Source of the DNA: CAWAVN01 sp963844315 | GTDB taxonomy: Bacteria; Planctomycetota; Planctomycetia; Planctomycetales; Planctomycetaceae | Assembly: GCA_963844315.1 (NCBI GenBank) | Contig: CAWJOC010000024.1 | Coordinates: 360,750-424,749 of the forward strand | Direction of reading: 5' to 3' | Length of the DNA: 64,000 bases | Part shown: positions 1 to 10,274 of the stretch, piece by piece | How the letters are laid out: each line of letters starts with the position of its first letter | Position numbering within the stretch: position 1 is the first letter of the stretch | Translations under genes and position numbers: made by a program | Notes under the pieces: model-generated | What the model was told of the DNA's origin: nothing | The model's database searches: none | The model's input: the letters and a program-made list of their open reading frames with translations, nothing else

Positions 1-1378
1 TTTTCGAGCCGGGCGTAAGACAGCACGTTCTCCACCAGATGCCCCAAGCGGTCGGCTTCGACCCGGAGCGTTTGCAGGTAGGATTTGCGTTTTTCCTCGG
101 TGGGCACGATGCCGTCGGCCAGCATTTCGGTATAAAGCCGGAACGTCGTCAAAGGTGTTCGGAGTTCGTGCGTCACCGCCGAGACAAACGCGCCCGGCGT
201 TCGCTCAACCGGACGACGCACAACAGCAACACCGCCACCGCCAAAGCCGCCAGGAACACGCCGCCCCACGCAATCAAGAGCGACAACCGGAGCGGCGTGA
301 CCGAGGACACGAATTCCAAGGGGGCCGCTCCCGGCGAGAGCCAGACCGGAAGCGTCGCCAATAACAGCCGCGGGTTGGCATTCGCATCGGTGACGGGAAC
401 CAGTTCCGCCTGGGGCAACAGGTCGGTGATGTCCAAGAGCAGACGCCCTCGAATCTCCGGCCAGTTGAGCAGGCAGCCCTGGATGGATTCCCGCCCTTCC
501 ACGCGCGTCCGGCGGACCAACAGCAACAATTCGCCGTGCCACATCGCGTGCATCGGGCCGTGCAGCGATTGCTCCTCGGTCTTCGTTTCCGAAAACTCGG
601 CGGCCTCTTCCGCAAGGCCGAACGGTTTGCCGGTCGGTTCGGGGTTCGCCTGGATTGTATTTTTCTGCGCGGCCCCTTGGCGTTTCTTGTATTCCTCCAC
701 ACTTCGAGAATTGTCCCAATACCGCTTTTGCTGGAGCGGTTGGACGAGTTGCTGCGGCAAGGCCGACTGCATCGGGAACTCATCGGCTTGAAAATCCCCC
801 GCCGCGTTGGGTTGGACCTCCGCGATTTGCGCGTCATCGGAAGCCGGAACGGGTTCGGGTTCCAACTCGCGCGGCAAGGCTTTGTCCAAATCTGCAAAGG
901 CCAGTTGCTTTTGCAGTGCTTCAAGCTCCCGCGCGTGGGATTCGATGCACTCGAACGTGCTGAAGTTCTGGGCCTCCGTGAAATCCCGCCTGTTTTGCGT
1001 GGGGACTTGCGGCGAAGATGTCTTGCCGTCGGCTTCGTATTGGAAGTGCAACCGGATAAGCGGGTTGTCCTGCGAGATCAAGGACGACCGGCTTTGCAGC
1101 CGGCTGGCATCAATCGGCGAGAACATCGTCGTGTAGAGGCCCTCCGGCTGATAGAACGGCTGATATTCATAAGCGGGCCTTGCGCTTTCTTTGGTAATGA
1201 GCGGCATCAGTGTGGAATCCATCCGCCACAGCGCCAGCCGTTCGTTCTCGGATTGCCGGGCGGCTTGGATCTCGGCGGTTTCCAGGCGGAACACTGTATG
1301 ACTGATCCAGCCCATGGCCAGCGTCACCACCGCGAGGCAGATGACGAACGCCAGCCAGATATAACGCGGTCGCATCAT
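1..1378 (-). CDS. Sensor histidine kinase, 5' part (cut by window edge, frameshifted)
   Basis: Membrane sensor kinase, probably the partner of the OmpR-type regulator at 2161-2865. The N-terminal 400 residues hold one membrane segment near residues 8-30, a long extracytoplasmic region and a second segment near residues 365-390 (LSLLIAWGGVFLAALAV). The HisKA phospho-acceptor motif (SAVTHELRTPLTTF) is readable in another frame from about position 185 down to 1, so one base appears missing near position 190 (GCGCGTTT where GCGGCGTTT would restore VSAVTHELR). The ATPase domain lies beyond the window. No HAMP domain is obvious between the second membrane segment and HisKA. The start is the ATG at 1378. 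The ligand is unknown. Confidence 0.85.
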
Positions 1379-1524
1379 CGCTTCGCTCTGGAAGATAAGA
1401 AGAAGGGGAGATAGGGAGACTCTGTCCCTGGAAGGTAACGACCCAACCTCAGCGACCCGACCTGCGGCACGCGTGGATTACAAACAGAGCGCGATGGCCA
1501 GGTTAGGCATTCCATTCATTTTCC

Positions 1525-1971
1525 TTACGGATAGAGAAATCCGAATCCTGTGATGGAATCAATCATGTTGCCTTTGATGACGATGTCGGGAGCGTAGAAA
1601 CCAATGCGTCCGACTGCCATGCCATCCTGCAAAGCTCTGGCCGCCTTCAATGATTCTTGCCACGTGCTTGCCAACGGCCCACCCGGTGCGGCTTCAGCGC
1701 GCCGCTTGATTATGAATGTGGCTTTATTGGATATGACTTGAACTCTTGTGACTGGCATTCCGTGCCACGTATCCCCAGTGAATGCTGGATCGTGGTCGTC
1801 CCGGATCAAGGTGATGCGTGTTTTCGCCTCGTCGACGACTATCGTGATCATGCTGACTTCGATGACAACCTTTTTGACTTTCAAGAGGGTGACATCGGCA
1901 TCTGAGGCGGCGCGAGCCGATGTTGTCAGAAAGACAAGGAGTGCAACAGCAGAGGCGAGTAATCGTTTCAT
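1525..1971 (-). CDS. Small secreted hypothetical protein
   Basis: I do not recognise a family. The product is 148 residues and begins with a clear signal peptide (MKRLLASAVALLVFLTTSA, then RAAS), so it is exported. The ATG at 1971 is preferred over the in-frame start at 2010 because it places the signal peptide at the N-terminus and has GAGGA about 11 bases upstream. The mature part is beta-rich by eye, without cysteines. It lies between the response regulator and the kinase genes with gaps of about 150-190 bases, so it may be co-transcribed and could be linked to their signal, but this is only positional. Base composition looks slightly more AT-rich than its neighbours. Confidence 0.65.
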   Translation of the reverse strand: MKRLLASAVALLVFLTTSARAASDADVTLLKVKKVVIEVSMITIVVDEAKTRITLIRDDHDPAFTGDTWHGMPVTRVQVISNKATFIIKRRAEAAPGGPLASTWQESLKAARALQDGMAVGRIGFYAPDIVIKGNMIDSITGFGFLYP

Positions 1972-2160
1972 GGGACAAAGTTTCCTCAAAGATGTGCTGC
2001 AATTTGTCATGAGTCTGCATGACGATTGTAAATTGTTTGTTCGCGTGGGCGCGTGTTAATGCCTAACACCGTATTGGCGACCGGGTGGACGCCTTTAAGA
2101 CTCCAATAAAGTGATAACCCACGAATCATGCTTGCCTGTCTCCCCTTCTTCCGCTCTTTA

Positions 2161-2865
2161 TCAGGCCAAAGCGGCCGCGACGTACACATACCCCTTGCCA
2201 CGGACGGTGCGGATGAGTTTGGGGTCGGCGGAGTTGTCGCGGAGTTTTTCCCGGAGTCTTGCGACCTGCATGTCGATGGCGCGGGAGTTTAGGCCCCTGG
2301 GATCAATCCGCCAGACGCGGGACATTAGCTCATCCCGGCTGATGGTCCGCCCGGCATGGCTGGAGAGATACCTGAGAATGTCTACCTCGCGCTCCGACAA
2401 ATCGCAGCGGGTTCCATCATCGTAGCGGATCTCCGCGCGGTTCAGGTCTGCGATGCCGCCGGGGATGGGCAGTTCCGGGTTATTCTGCGGGCGTTCGGGC
2501 GAACGGCGAAGCACCGCTTGCACGCGGGCGGTGAGTTCCTTCACGCTGAAGGGCTTGACGACGTAATCGTCGGCTCCCAGTTTCAGCCCGGCGACGCGGT
2601 CGGCTTCTTCGCCCCTTGCGGACAGGATAATCACCGGCAGCGTGGGCCGATGGTCGCGGACCTGCCTTAGAATCTCCAATCCTGCCACGCCGGGCAAAAC
2701 GAGATCTAACAGCAACAGGTCGATTGTCCGGCTCAGGGCCATCTCCAACCCGGTATCGCCCCGGTCGGCTTCCAGGATGGCATAGCCTTCGAACTCCAAG
2801 ACATCCACAATGCCCCGGCGAATCGCGGGGTCATCTTCAATCGTCAATATCCGCTGGCGGTCCAT
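2161..2865 (-). CDS. OmpR/PhoB-family response regulator
   Basis: Two-component transcription regulator. Residues 5-120 are a receiver domain: acidic pair in LTIEDDPA, phospho-acceptor Asp in LLLLDLVLPG, switch Thr/Ser position in IILSARG, and Lys in YVVKPF. Residues 135-230 are a winged-helix DNA-binding domain (CDLSEREVDILRYLSSHAGR, then the recognition segment near SRAIDMQVARLREKL and the wing VRGKGYVYV). The length of 234 residues is normal. I chose the ATG at 2865 because it begins right before the first beta strand; the upstream in-frame start at 2892 would add nine unrelated residues. The kinase lies two genes downstream on the same strand, so the pair is probably cognate. Confidence 0.92.
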   Translation of the reverse strand: MDRQRILTIEDDPAIRRGIVDVLEFEGYAILEADRGDTGLEMALSRTIDLLLLDLVLPGVAGLEILRQVRDHRPTLPVIILSARGEEADRVAGLKLGADDYVVKPFSVKELTARVQAVLRRSPERPQNNPELPIPGGIADLNRAEIRYDDGTRCDLSEREVDILRYLSSHAGRTISRDELMSRVWRIDPRGLNSRAIDMQVARLREKLRDNSADPKLIRTVRGKGYVYVAAALA

Positions 2866-2984
2866 AGATTTCTGCCTATGTGAGTCGATCAAACAACCGC
2901 GATCTATTTCATGGGACGAATGACCGCCCGCGTTGGTTCCCGGATTTCAGGAGCCAGAGGCTGGGGGTCAGAGGCCAGGGAAAG

Positions 2985-3025
2985 GCAAATCTTCTTAATC
3001 CTAATCTTAAACTTAATCTTACTCT
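2985..3025. repeat. AT-rich short tandem motif
   Basis: On the minus strand this stretch reads as imperfect copies of a seven-base word close to TAAGATT (for example AAGATTAAGTTTAAGATTAG). It sits in the 170-base gap between the VWA protein stop and the regulator gene. It is too short to call an element. It could be promoter-proximal spacer DNA. Confidence 0.35.
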
Positions 3026-3034
3026 GGTTTTGCA

Positions 3035-5440
3035 CTACCTTCCCTTCGCGGGAACTTCTTTCCCCACGAAGGGATTGGCCCCACGTTCGCGGCCTTGGAT
3101 CAATACCGGTTTCTCGTCGATTTCCATTAACACGTTGCCGCTGAGCGATAATGGCGCGTGCTCGCCGGTTTCGATGAGGCGATTGAGCAGCGTTTGATAC
3201 TCCGCCGTCCCGAAGTGGATGACTTCTTCCGGGGTGACGTGGGGCCGGCCCACCAACCGGCCATCGACCCAGGTGGTTCCGCGCAGGAAGAACGCTCCGT
3301 TGCCGACTTGCTGCACGTTGGAAAAGCCCACCCGCTCCATTTTGTCGTTCCAAAAATAGTTCCCCCGGTTCAAGGAGTATCCCTGCTTGAGGGCGGTGTT
3401 GTTGATGGACTGGTTCACGGAGGAGATTCCCACGCGGGTTTTGACGGCCCTCTCATCGAAATTACGATAGGCCATATCAAGCTGCTCCAAAGCGTCCAAT
3501 GCCTTGCCGTCTTTCGCCAGAAACGCCGTGTATTCGGTGAGGATGCCGTAGCGCGTGGTCAATTCGAGAACTTCCTTGACTTGCGATTTGAGCTTGGGGT
3601 CTTGCTTGGGGTTAATCAGGATGTCGTACGGGTCGGCATTCGCGCCGGACTTTCGGATCTCCTCGACGAGGGACGCGATTTTTTGCGTGGCCCAAAGCCT
3701 GGAGACAAACGGATAAGACGGCTGATTTTTGATGGGAAACGTGAACTCGAACGTTTTTTCACTGCCCAGATAGTTGCCTTGGACCTTGAAATGTGGAGCG
3801 GGTCGGTTCCCTGATAGCGGCCCAAGACGACCATGTGGTCATCCTGGAACAAATCGGGCAGCGGATTGGGGAACACATCGCGAACTCGCACAACATCCCC
3901 GCGTCCCTTGGCCGATTGAATCACCAAGACCGCATCCGCCAAAAGCGGACGCTCCAGGCTTTGAAAGACTTCGGAGACCTTGGCTTTGATGTTCTCGGTC
4001 GAGAGCACGAACGTGGGCTGGGCGCGGGAACCGCTGGCGATGGATTCCAAGAGCGGTGTGTTGACATCCGCGCCCACGCCCACCGTGAATATCCGCTGGT
4101 TGTGCGGGTTTTGCCTGGCGATGACTTCGCGGATGGTCGCTTCCGACGTTTCGCCCACCGTGGGCAAGCCATCGGTGAAGAACAGGACGATGGGCAACGT
4201 GCGGGGCGTCGGCTCCTGCCGGATGGATTCCTCGAGCGCTCCGTGCAGGTTGGTTCCGCCGCGCGGCTGGACGGCTTCGATGAACTTGCACGCGGCATCG
4301 AACGACTCGGCGGTCTTTCGCACCGGCTTCTCGGCGAAGCAACTCACCTTGTCGTTATACGTGATGATGTTGAACGATTCGCCTTCGTTCAATTTTTCCA
4401 AGACCTGCGTCGCCGCCGCCCGGACTTGCTCGATCTTCTTACCCTGCATGCTGCTGGAGCGGTCCAAGGCCAACGTAAGTTCGCGGGGAATAGCCCTGCC
4501 CTCGGGCAATTGGGGGACGCCCGCGAGGAACAAAAACGTGCCGTCGGCTTCGGGCGTGGCTTCATCGGGCTGCGTGAAGAGCGTCGCGGACAGCCCGCCC
4601 TGATCGATCAAATAGCTCAGCCAAAATCCGCCGGGCTGCGTGGCATCGGAATCATCCAGCTTCACCTGGAAGGAATTGGCCGAGAGCCTGGTGGTTTCCA
4701 GTTTGTGGGACGGCGAATACACCGTGGAAATCGGCTGGTCCGCCTGGATGTCCACCTGGACGGACCAGGGCGTGGCGTATTCCACCGATTCGCTGCGCGG
4801 CAGCACGTAATCGACCCGCCCGCCTTCACTCGGGCAGGTGTAGACGTAGTTCAATGTGACCGGCTGGGATTCCCCGGCGGGCAGGTAAACTGGCTGCGAC
4901 TTGAGCAGCGGATACCCGCAAAACTCCAGCGGAGCGGGATCGGCCAGTTGCTTCGCCAGACCTTGCCAGACGGGGAGAGCTTCCTCCGCAGGCAGCAGGT
5001 CGTTTTGACCGGCGGGCGTGGCGTTGCCTTTTTGATCGAACGCGGGAGCGGTTTTCGCGGCTTGGGCATTTTTGGGCAAAGGAACCACAATCGGAGCCTG
5101 GAGGGTTTCCTGGCTTTTGTTCTCGCATAGGATCTTCAATTCCGTTTCCGCTTGAGCATTTTGAATTTTGATGTAAGCGGAGATCTTGGGAACGACCAGC
5201 GATCCCTGACCCGTGGCTGCGGCATATCCCGGGACGGTTTGATTGGCCAAGGCAGCCCGGCCCGCTTTCAGGGCTTCGGGATCCAGCGCGGGCACGACGG
5301 AACTGCGAAGTTGCGGCACGAACGCCGCTTGGGTTTCGAGGGAATTCGATGGCGCAGGGGACGGGCGGTTCTTGAGCCGCCAGCCCCCACGGAAGATATC
5401 CCAGGATCAACGCCGAGAGAATTGTAGTTCGCCAAATCAT
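3035..5440 (-). CDS. VIT- and VWA-domain secreted protein (two frameshifts)
   Basis: Exported protein of the inter-alpha-trypsin-inhibitor type. From the ATG at 5440 a signal peptide is read (MIWRTTILSALILGYLPWG, ending near LAAQ). A VIT-like beta domain follows (residues about 75-260), then a von Willebrand A domain with the MIDAS motif DRSSS (LTLALDRSSSMQGKK) and the second site FFTDGLP, then a C-terminal region that ends in GKEVPAKGR. The gene is split into three frames: one shift near 5358 beside a GGGG run, between signal peptide and VIT, and one near 3797, after which the frame EKTFEFTFPIKNQPSYPF resumes. Both repairs need a single base. Such proteins are common in planctomycetes; the partner or ligand is unknown. 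Confidence 0.85.
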
Positions 5441-5532
5441 CGCTTTGGTTTCCAATGGCCGGTCGCGGGGCCGTTTGGTGGGGTATTTACAATTCCGAAG
5501 CATCGGGTTTTGAAGTTCTGCGTGAGGACGTT

Positions 5533-5763
5533 TTCGCCCCGAAGGGGCACCACATATCAGCCCAGGGCAGAGCGCAGCGCCGCCCTGGGTTTGAGGACCG
5601 AATTTAATAGAAAGCCCTGAAAGGGCGAGACACGATTCAAAGTTGTTTCGCCCTTTCAGGGCTTGGAGATTTTTGGGGCCTCTTTGACCCAGGGCGGCGC
5701 TCGTGGCGAAGCGCCACTTCACTCTGCTCTGGGCTGATATGTGGTGCCCCTTCGGGGCGAATT
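5533..5763. repeat. Composite nested palindromic element, copy 1
   Basis: A 230-base element built of nested inverted repeats. The outer arms are CGCCCCGAAGGGGCACCACA and its complement ending in GCCCCTTCGGGGCG. Inside them are GCCCAGGGCAGAG-type arms, and in the centre GCCCTGAAAGGGCGAGAC against CGCCCTTTCAGGGC. A second copy with the same order of arms is at 58499-58747, and a decayed half copy is near 9428-9490. It lies upstream of the VWA gene and of the divergent DUF11 gene. It contains no open reading frame that I believe. Confidence 0.85.
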
Positions 5764-6092
5764 ACAGCAAATCTCGCAACTTATACTCTGACGCTTCGGG
5801 ATGGTGTTGATTGTGAGGTCACTTGGTCTTTTCTCAAGCCCCGCCACAACGACTTGGCTCTAAGTTCAGGCTGTGCTTGAGCATTCTATCATTCCGCCGG
5901 GCGGGAGCGTGTAACAATCCGGTAACAGAATTCCGCAATCCGTATTAGATTGATCTTTTCGCGAGTTCGCGATTCTGGTAAGTAGCCCAAACTCCTCTAA
6001 CCTGGGGGCATTTCGTGTTGCTTTGAACACAATTCCCCGGAGTCGAAACAGCCAATCAATTCATGTGTTCTGGAGATCGGGAAAGGACTCCC
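5764..6092. other. Intergenic stretch, nothing recognised
   Basis: About 330 bases between the composite repeat and the DUF11 protein gene. No coding frame, RNA gene or repeat was recognised. It presumably holds the promoter of the gene starting at 6093, but I see no convincing -35/-10 pair. Confidence 0.5.
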
Positions 6093-8813
6093 ATGCGCAA
6101 TCTCCTTTGGAAATTTGCGGCACTTGCGGGCGTGACTGGAATTGGATTTCTGGTGGTACTTCAAGCCTTGGACAGCTTGTCGGTGGAGCCGAAACTCGGC
6201 CCGCAACAAGCCCAAGCCGGCTCAAAACCCGCCCAGGAACCGGCTTCTCAATCCGCTCAGACCCAGGCGCTTTTGCCGCTTGAAACCCAGGAAATGGTGG
6301 CCTTGGCCGATCCATCTCCGCCCAGAACGGGTCCGTCGCGGAGGGCGGCATCCCCGCCGGTCCCTAGCGGGAACCCGTTTCCGTCCGCCTCGTCCGCAAC
6401 GTCTCCGGCGAATAGCCCGGCCTCAAGAACGGCGGACAATTCCGTGGCCCAAGTGGCGTTTCCCTTGGAGTTTCCGGCGCGGCCGTCGGTCGAGGAACTT
6501 CCCCCGCCCGAACCCGAACCGGCGGACTTGCCGGATCTCCCCGTGCTGATTCCCGCCAGCAACCAGACGGAAGCTCCCGATCTGGAAGCGTTTTCGCAAG
6601 GCCAGGAACCGCCCAAGGCCAATCCGTTCCCCGCACCCAATTTGGGCAATCCCGCTACCGAAGCGAAACCAAAACCACAGGACGATCCCTTCGCGGATCC
6701 GCCCGCATTGACGGAGAGCAAACCCAGCAAGACCGAACCGCCCACGGTTCCCTTCGATCCGTATGAACCGCTGCCGCCCGGCGAAGCCAAAAATGCAGCC
6801 CCGGCTGTTCCGACCTTGGCCGAAGAGTCTAAGGAAAACGCGGCGGATCCCTTGGATTTGAACCCGCCGCTCACCGGGCCGTCTTTTGGAGAAGTTCCCA
6901 AGACCGCTCCGACTCCCGGACGGGCCAGCGTGCAAATCGGCTCGGACTGCGCCGCAGGAAATTCCCCTGGCTCCCCCGGCCCTCGAACTTCCCCTGGTTT
7001 CCCCCGGTCCGAAAACCGCGGAAGCGAAAGCCCCGTCCTTGACGCTTCCGCCGGACGTGGAGCCTGCCAATCCGGTCAAGGCGATTCCCGATTTGACTGT
7101 CCCACCGAATAGCGCGCCCCAAGCGGCGATTCAGCAAGCCCCCGCTTTTCCAGAACCGGCGGGTGATCCGCTCGATCAGTTGACCTTCCCCGAACCGCCT
7201 GCCGCGAAATCGGAGCAGCCGAATCCGCTCCCGCCGGTCGAGCCGTTGGCCTTCCCGGAGATTCCTGGGAACGAACCTAAGACCGCTACGAATTCCCTGC
7301 CGCAGGTTCAACCGCGTCCGCTGAAGGCGGAACCGGCGGCCGCGCTATTTCCTGATTCTCAACCGCTTGCGGAAGGCGGCAACGCTCCGCCGACGGCGAG
7401 TCCCGGTCCGGAAGGCACGGGCGTTTTGGAAAGCGTGATTTCTTCCGGTCCGCAGCAGCCGGAACTCAAGATCGAAAAAACCGCCCCGCCCAAAGCGGCG
7501 CTTGGCCAACCGATGATCTATCACATCCTCGTCAAAAACGTGGGCCAAAGCGCGGCCCATGAAGTCCTGGTGGAAGACCAGGTTCCCAAAGGCACGCAGC
7601 TCACCGGCACGATTCCCGCGGCGAAATGTCCGACAACCGCCTGGTCTGGCGTTTGGGCGTGCTTCAGCCCGGCGAAGAAAAGAAGATCGCCATCCGCGTG
7701 ATTCCCACCCAGGAAGGCCAGATCGGCAGCGTGGCGAAAGTCAGCTTCGTCGCGGAAGTCGCGGCCCGCACCGTAGTCGCGGCGTCCAAACTCGAACTGG
7801 AATTCACCGGACCCGCCCATGCCGTCGTCGGCGATCCGGTGACTTATCACTTTAAACTCGCAAACGCCGGCACCGGCGATGCCACCAAAGTCTTTCTGCG
7901 GAACATCCTGCCCGAAGGTCTCAACCATCCCGACGGCAACGACCTGGAATACGAAGTCGGCACGCTAAAGGCCGGGGAAGTCAAGGAGCTTGACCTCACC
8001 GTCAACGCCACCAAAGCCGGCGAGTTCACGAACAAAGCGATCCTCTCGGCGGCGGGCGGCATGCAAAAAGAAGCCGGCACCAAAGTGAAGATCATTGGCG
8101 ACCGCCTGAGCATCACCCGCACCGGTCCCAAACGCCGGTATGTCGGACGCACCGCGAGCTATGCCAACACCATCGTCAACCAGTCCGAAGCCAAAGTCGC
8201 CCCCGTCCGCGTCGTGGAAGTCATCCCGGCGGGCATGGAGTTCGTCGAAGCCAGCGCCGGCGGGCTGTTCGATCCTCAAAAGCGGACCGTCACCTGGGCC
8301 ATCGCCGAGATTGGCCCCAGGGAAAACCAACTCTTGACGCTCGACCTGGTGGCCAAAGAAGAAGGCCCGCAAGCCAGCGAAGTGATCGCTTACGATCCCA
8401 ACGGGACCAGGGCAGTGGTCCAATCGGAAACCACGGTGGAAGGCTATAGCGCCCTCCGGCTGGATGTCCGCGAGTACGCCGAGCCGGTCGATGTGGGCGA
8501 GCAACTGGGCCTCAGGGTGGTCGCCGCCAACCGGGGCACGAAAGCCACCAGCAATGTGATCGTCAAGATGACGGTTCCTGAAGAAATGGAATTCGTCTCG
8601 GCCAAAGGCCCGGTGGACCACAAACGCGACGGAGCGACGGTGACATTCAACGCCGTCGCGTCCCTGGACGCGGGGCAGGAAGTGGAATTTGAGCTGGTGC
8701 TGAAATCCGCCAAGCCCGGCGATGCCCGCGTGCGGTTGGAAATCGGCTCGGACCAGATGTCCAAACCCCTAAGCCGCGAAGAAGCCGTCCGCATCCTGGC
8801 CACCCGCCCGTAA
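6093..8813 (+). CDS. DUF11-repeat cell-surface protein with Pro-rich stalk (two frameshifts)
   Basis: Large exported protein. The ATG at 6093 has GAAAGGA upstream and begins with a hydrophobic signal or anchor (LLWKFAALAGVTGIGFLVVL). Residues about 30-440 are a low-complexity Pro/Ala/Glu-rich stalk. Four DUF11-like beta-sandwich repeats follow, recognisable by phrases such as YHILVKNVGQSAAHEVLVED, YHFKLANAGTGDATKVFLRN and LRVVAANRGTKATSNVIVKM. The reading frame changes twice, near 6935 and near 7622. Each change needs one base to repair, and the repeats continue in register. DUF11 domains are typical of wall or envelope structural proteins; a role in the planctomycete cell envelope is inferred. 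The stop at 8811-8813 is 17 bases before a REP palindrome. Confidence 0.82.
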
Positions 8814-8829
8814 GGCATTTGGAGAAGAA

Positions 8830-8885
8830 AGAGCCGCGCACGCAGTAAGCGGATTAGACTCACCGCTTACTGCGTGCGCGGCTCT
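8830..8885. repeat. REP palindrome, family A (GTAAGCGG)
   Basis: Near-perfect hairpin with arms AGAGCCGCGCACGCAGTAAG and the complement CTTACTGCGTGCGCGGCTCT around a loop of about ten bases. Further copies are at 10222-10274, 13334-13396 and 33537-33588. This copy sits just behind the DUF11 gene stop, where it would form a strong transcript hairpin. Confidence 0.9.
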
Positions 8886-9013
8886 TGCCCATTGCTAAAC
8901 AACGCTTTCGCTTCCCGGTGGTCGGGGCTAGACTGGCGGGATAGAATGCCTGATGAAGTTTCCTCCTGTTCCATCCCGCCCGTTGGCTTTTGAACCCCAC
9001 CGTTTGACCCGCC

Positions 9014-9382
9014 ATGCAAGATTCGTCCCCGTTCCAGGAACTGCTCGAAGTCTTCCCCAATCCGCATCCGGCCCGCGATTACCTCATCGAAACGATTTGC
9101 CCCGAATTCACTTCGATGTGCCCGAAAACCGGCCAGCCGGACTTTGGCACATTCACCATCCTTTACCGCCCTCGCGAAAAGTGCTTCGAGCTGAAATCCC
9201 TCAAGCTCTACCTGCAACAATACCGCAGCGTGGGCGCGTTTTATGAAGATGTCACCAACCGCATTTTCAACGACCTCTTCGCCGTGACGGAGCCGCGCTG
9301 GATGAAAATCTTCGCGGAATTCACGCCCCGAGGCGGCATCCGCTCCAACATCACGGTTGAACATCCCATGATGCACTCCTAA
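9014..9382 (+). CDS. queF: NADPH-dependent 7-cyano-7-deazaguanine reductase QueF
   Basis: Reduces the nitrile preQ0 to the amine preQ1 in the queuosine pathway, in the cytoplasm. The product is 122 residues, the short unimodular form. The family signature is clear: YLIETICPEFTSMCPKTGQP contains the catalytic cysteine in SMCPKTGQPDF, followed by LKSLKLYLQQYR and the substrate Glu/Phe region SVGAFYEDVTN. The ATG at 9014 is used because it gives the usual N-terminus (SSPFQELLEVFPNP). The ribosome site is weak. No other queuosine genes are in the window. The gene is intact and stands alone between a REP hairpin and the convergent ceramidase-like gene. Confidence 0.93.
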   Translation: MQDSSPFQELLEVFPNPHPARDYLIETICPEFTSMCPKTGQPDFGTFTILYRPREKCFELKSLKLYLQQYRSVGAFYEDVTNRIFNDLFAVTEPRWMKIFAEFTPRGGIRSNITVEHPMMHS

Positions 9383-9427
9383 GCGGCGATTGTGTTTGGG
9401 CGGCACGACCCTGAGCGCAAATTTTGA

Positions 9428-9490
9428 AGTTGCACTTCGGAGGTTTTCCGCCCCGAAGAGGCATCGCTTAAAAAGCCCAGGTCTCAAAGC
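9428..9490. repeat. Decayed half copy of the composite element
   Basis: Contains CGCCCCGAAGAGGCATCGCT and AGCCCAGG, which resemble one end of the 5533-5763 element with changes. It lies in the gap between two convergent genes. The match is by eye and short. Confidence 0.4.
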
Positions 9491-9501
9491 GTCCCGCTGT
9501 C

Positions 9502-10149
9502 CTAGCGCGGCGTGAGTTCCCGATCCTTCTCTGGAGGATTCACGATCAGGCTTTGCATGACCAGGAAGAACGTCACGCCGTTGATCAAATGCCAGAGGAA
9601 ATGCGTTCCATAAGGCAGGGTGTCGCAAACGGCCTGGTCGATGGTGCGAAACACCAGGGCCACAAATAGCAGGATGGCCGCGATCAATAATTGCCAAGGC
9701 CCGGACTTGGCTTGGCGGATGTGATGGCAGCCGAAGCCCGTCAAGAGCATCCAAGCCGGCACGTAGGACAGCGAGCCGTTCATCACGTCCCGCAAAGCCA
9801 ACAGAGGCAGAGATGACAAGAGCAATAAGAGCAACAAAAGCCCGCTTTTTGTGGAGTTCAAACCCATTTGCCTGCGGGCATAAAGCCAAATGAAATCCAA
9901 CTGAAACAGCAGAATCGGAACGACATCCAAATACATCGCCCATTCCGTGGCGAAGGTGTGAAACAGAAAACTGCCCACGCCGACCGTCGCCGCCAAAGCG
10001 ATCAAGATTTGCAATTCGGGCGAGAGGTTCCGATGGCGCTTCGCGCTTCGCCAGGCCAAGAACGCCGCGATGAGAAAGGACACGTTGGACAGGGCATTCA
10101 AAGGTTCCGCCCAAAACTCCGGCCCGCAGCGTTCACAATACATATCCAT
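9502..10149 (-). CDS. Ceramidase-like (CREST superfamily) membrane protein
   Basis: Polytopic membrane protein of 215 residues with about seven hydrophobic segments. It shows the alkaline-ceramidase/CREST pattern: YCERCGPEFWAEPLNALSNV at the N-terminus, GVGSFLFHT with the Ser and first His, a central Asp-containing helix (YLDVVPILLFQLDFIWL), and THFLWHLING with the last two His. These residues form the metal site in the family. The known role is amide hydrolysis of ceramide-like lipids; the bacterial substrate is unknown. The start is the ATG at 10149, with an alternative two codons on. It is probably a single-gene unit. The stop faces the QueF gene. Confidence 0.85.
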   Translation of the reverse strand: MDMYCERCGPEFWAEPLNALSNVSFLIAAFLAWRSAKRHRNLSPELQILIALAATVGVGSFLFHTFATEWAMYLDVVPILLFQLDFIWLYARRQMGLNSTKSGLLLLLLLLSSLPLLALRDVMNGSLSYVPAWMLLTGFGCHHIRQAKSGPWQLLIAAILLFVALVFRTIDQAVCDTLPYGTHFLWHLINGVTFFLVMQSLIVNPPEKDRELTPR

Positions 10150-10197
10150 GCGGAAACTTTCCCAGCAAGTTCATTGGGCATTCGACGTTTGGTCATT

Positions 10198-10221
10198 CCT
10201 TAGGAATCCGGATTCCTAAGG
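10198..10221. repeat. Perfect 24-base palindrome
   Basis: The half site CCTTAGGAATCC is followed immediately by its exact complement, with no loop. It lies 49 bases upstream of the ceramidase-like gene start and abuts a family A REP palindrome. It could be an operator, a slipped cruciform site or an insertion footprint. Confidence 0.85.
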
Positions 10222-10274
10222 AGCCTGCGCACGCAGTAAGCGGCCGACTTCCGCTTACTGCGTGCGCGGCTCTC
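10222..10274. repeat. REP palindrome, family A, overlapping a stop codon
   Basis: Arms GAGCCTGCGCACGCAGTAAG and CTTACTGCGTGCGCGGCTC. Read on the minus strand, the right arm encodes the last residues (EPRTQ) and the TAA stop of the aminotransferase gene, whose 3' end is therefore made of repeat DNA. Confidence 0.88.

Noticed and set aside
3793..5130. Long plus-strand open frame of 445 codons opposite the VIT/VWA gene
   Set aside because: Its translation is Arg/Gly/His-rich with no domain, and the opposite strand encodes clear VIT and VWA motifs. It is a shadow of GC-rich codon use.
8867..10114. Minus-strand open frame of 415 codons over queF and the ceramidase-like gene
   Set aside because: It runs antisense to queF and in another frame of the ceramidase gene, starts without a ribosome site, and ends in the REP palindrome. 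No family sequence.
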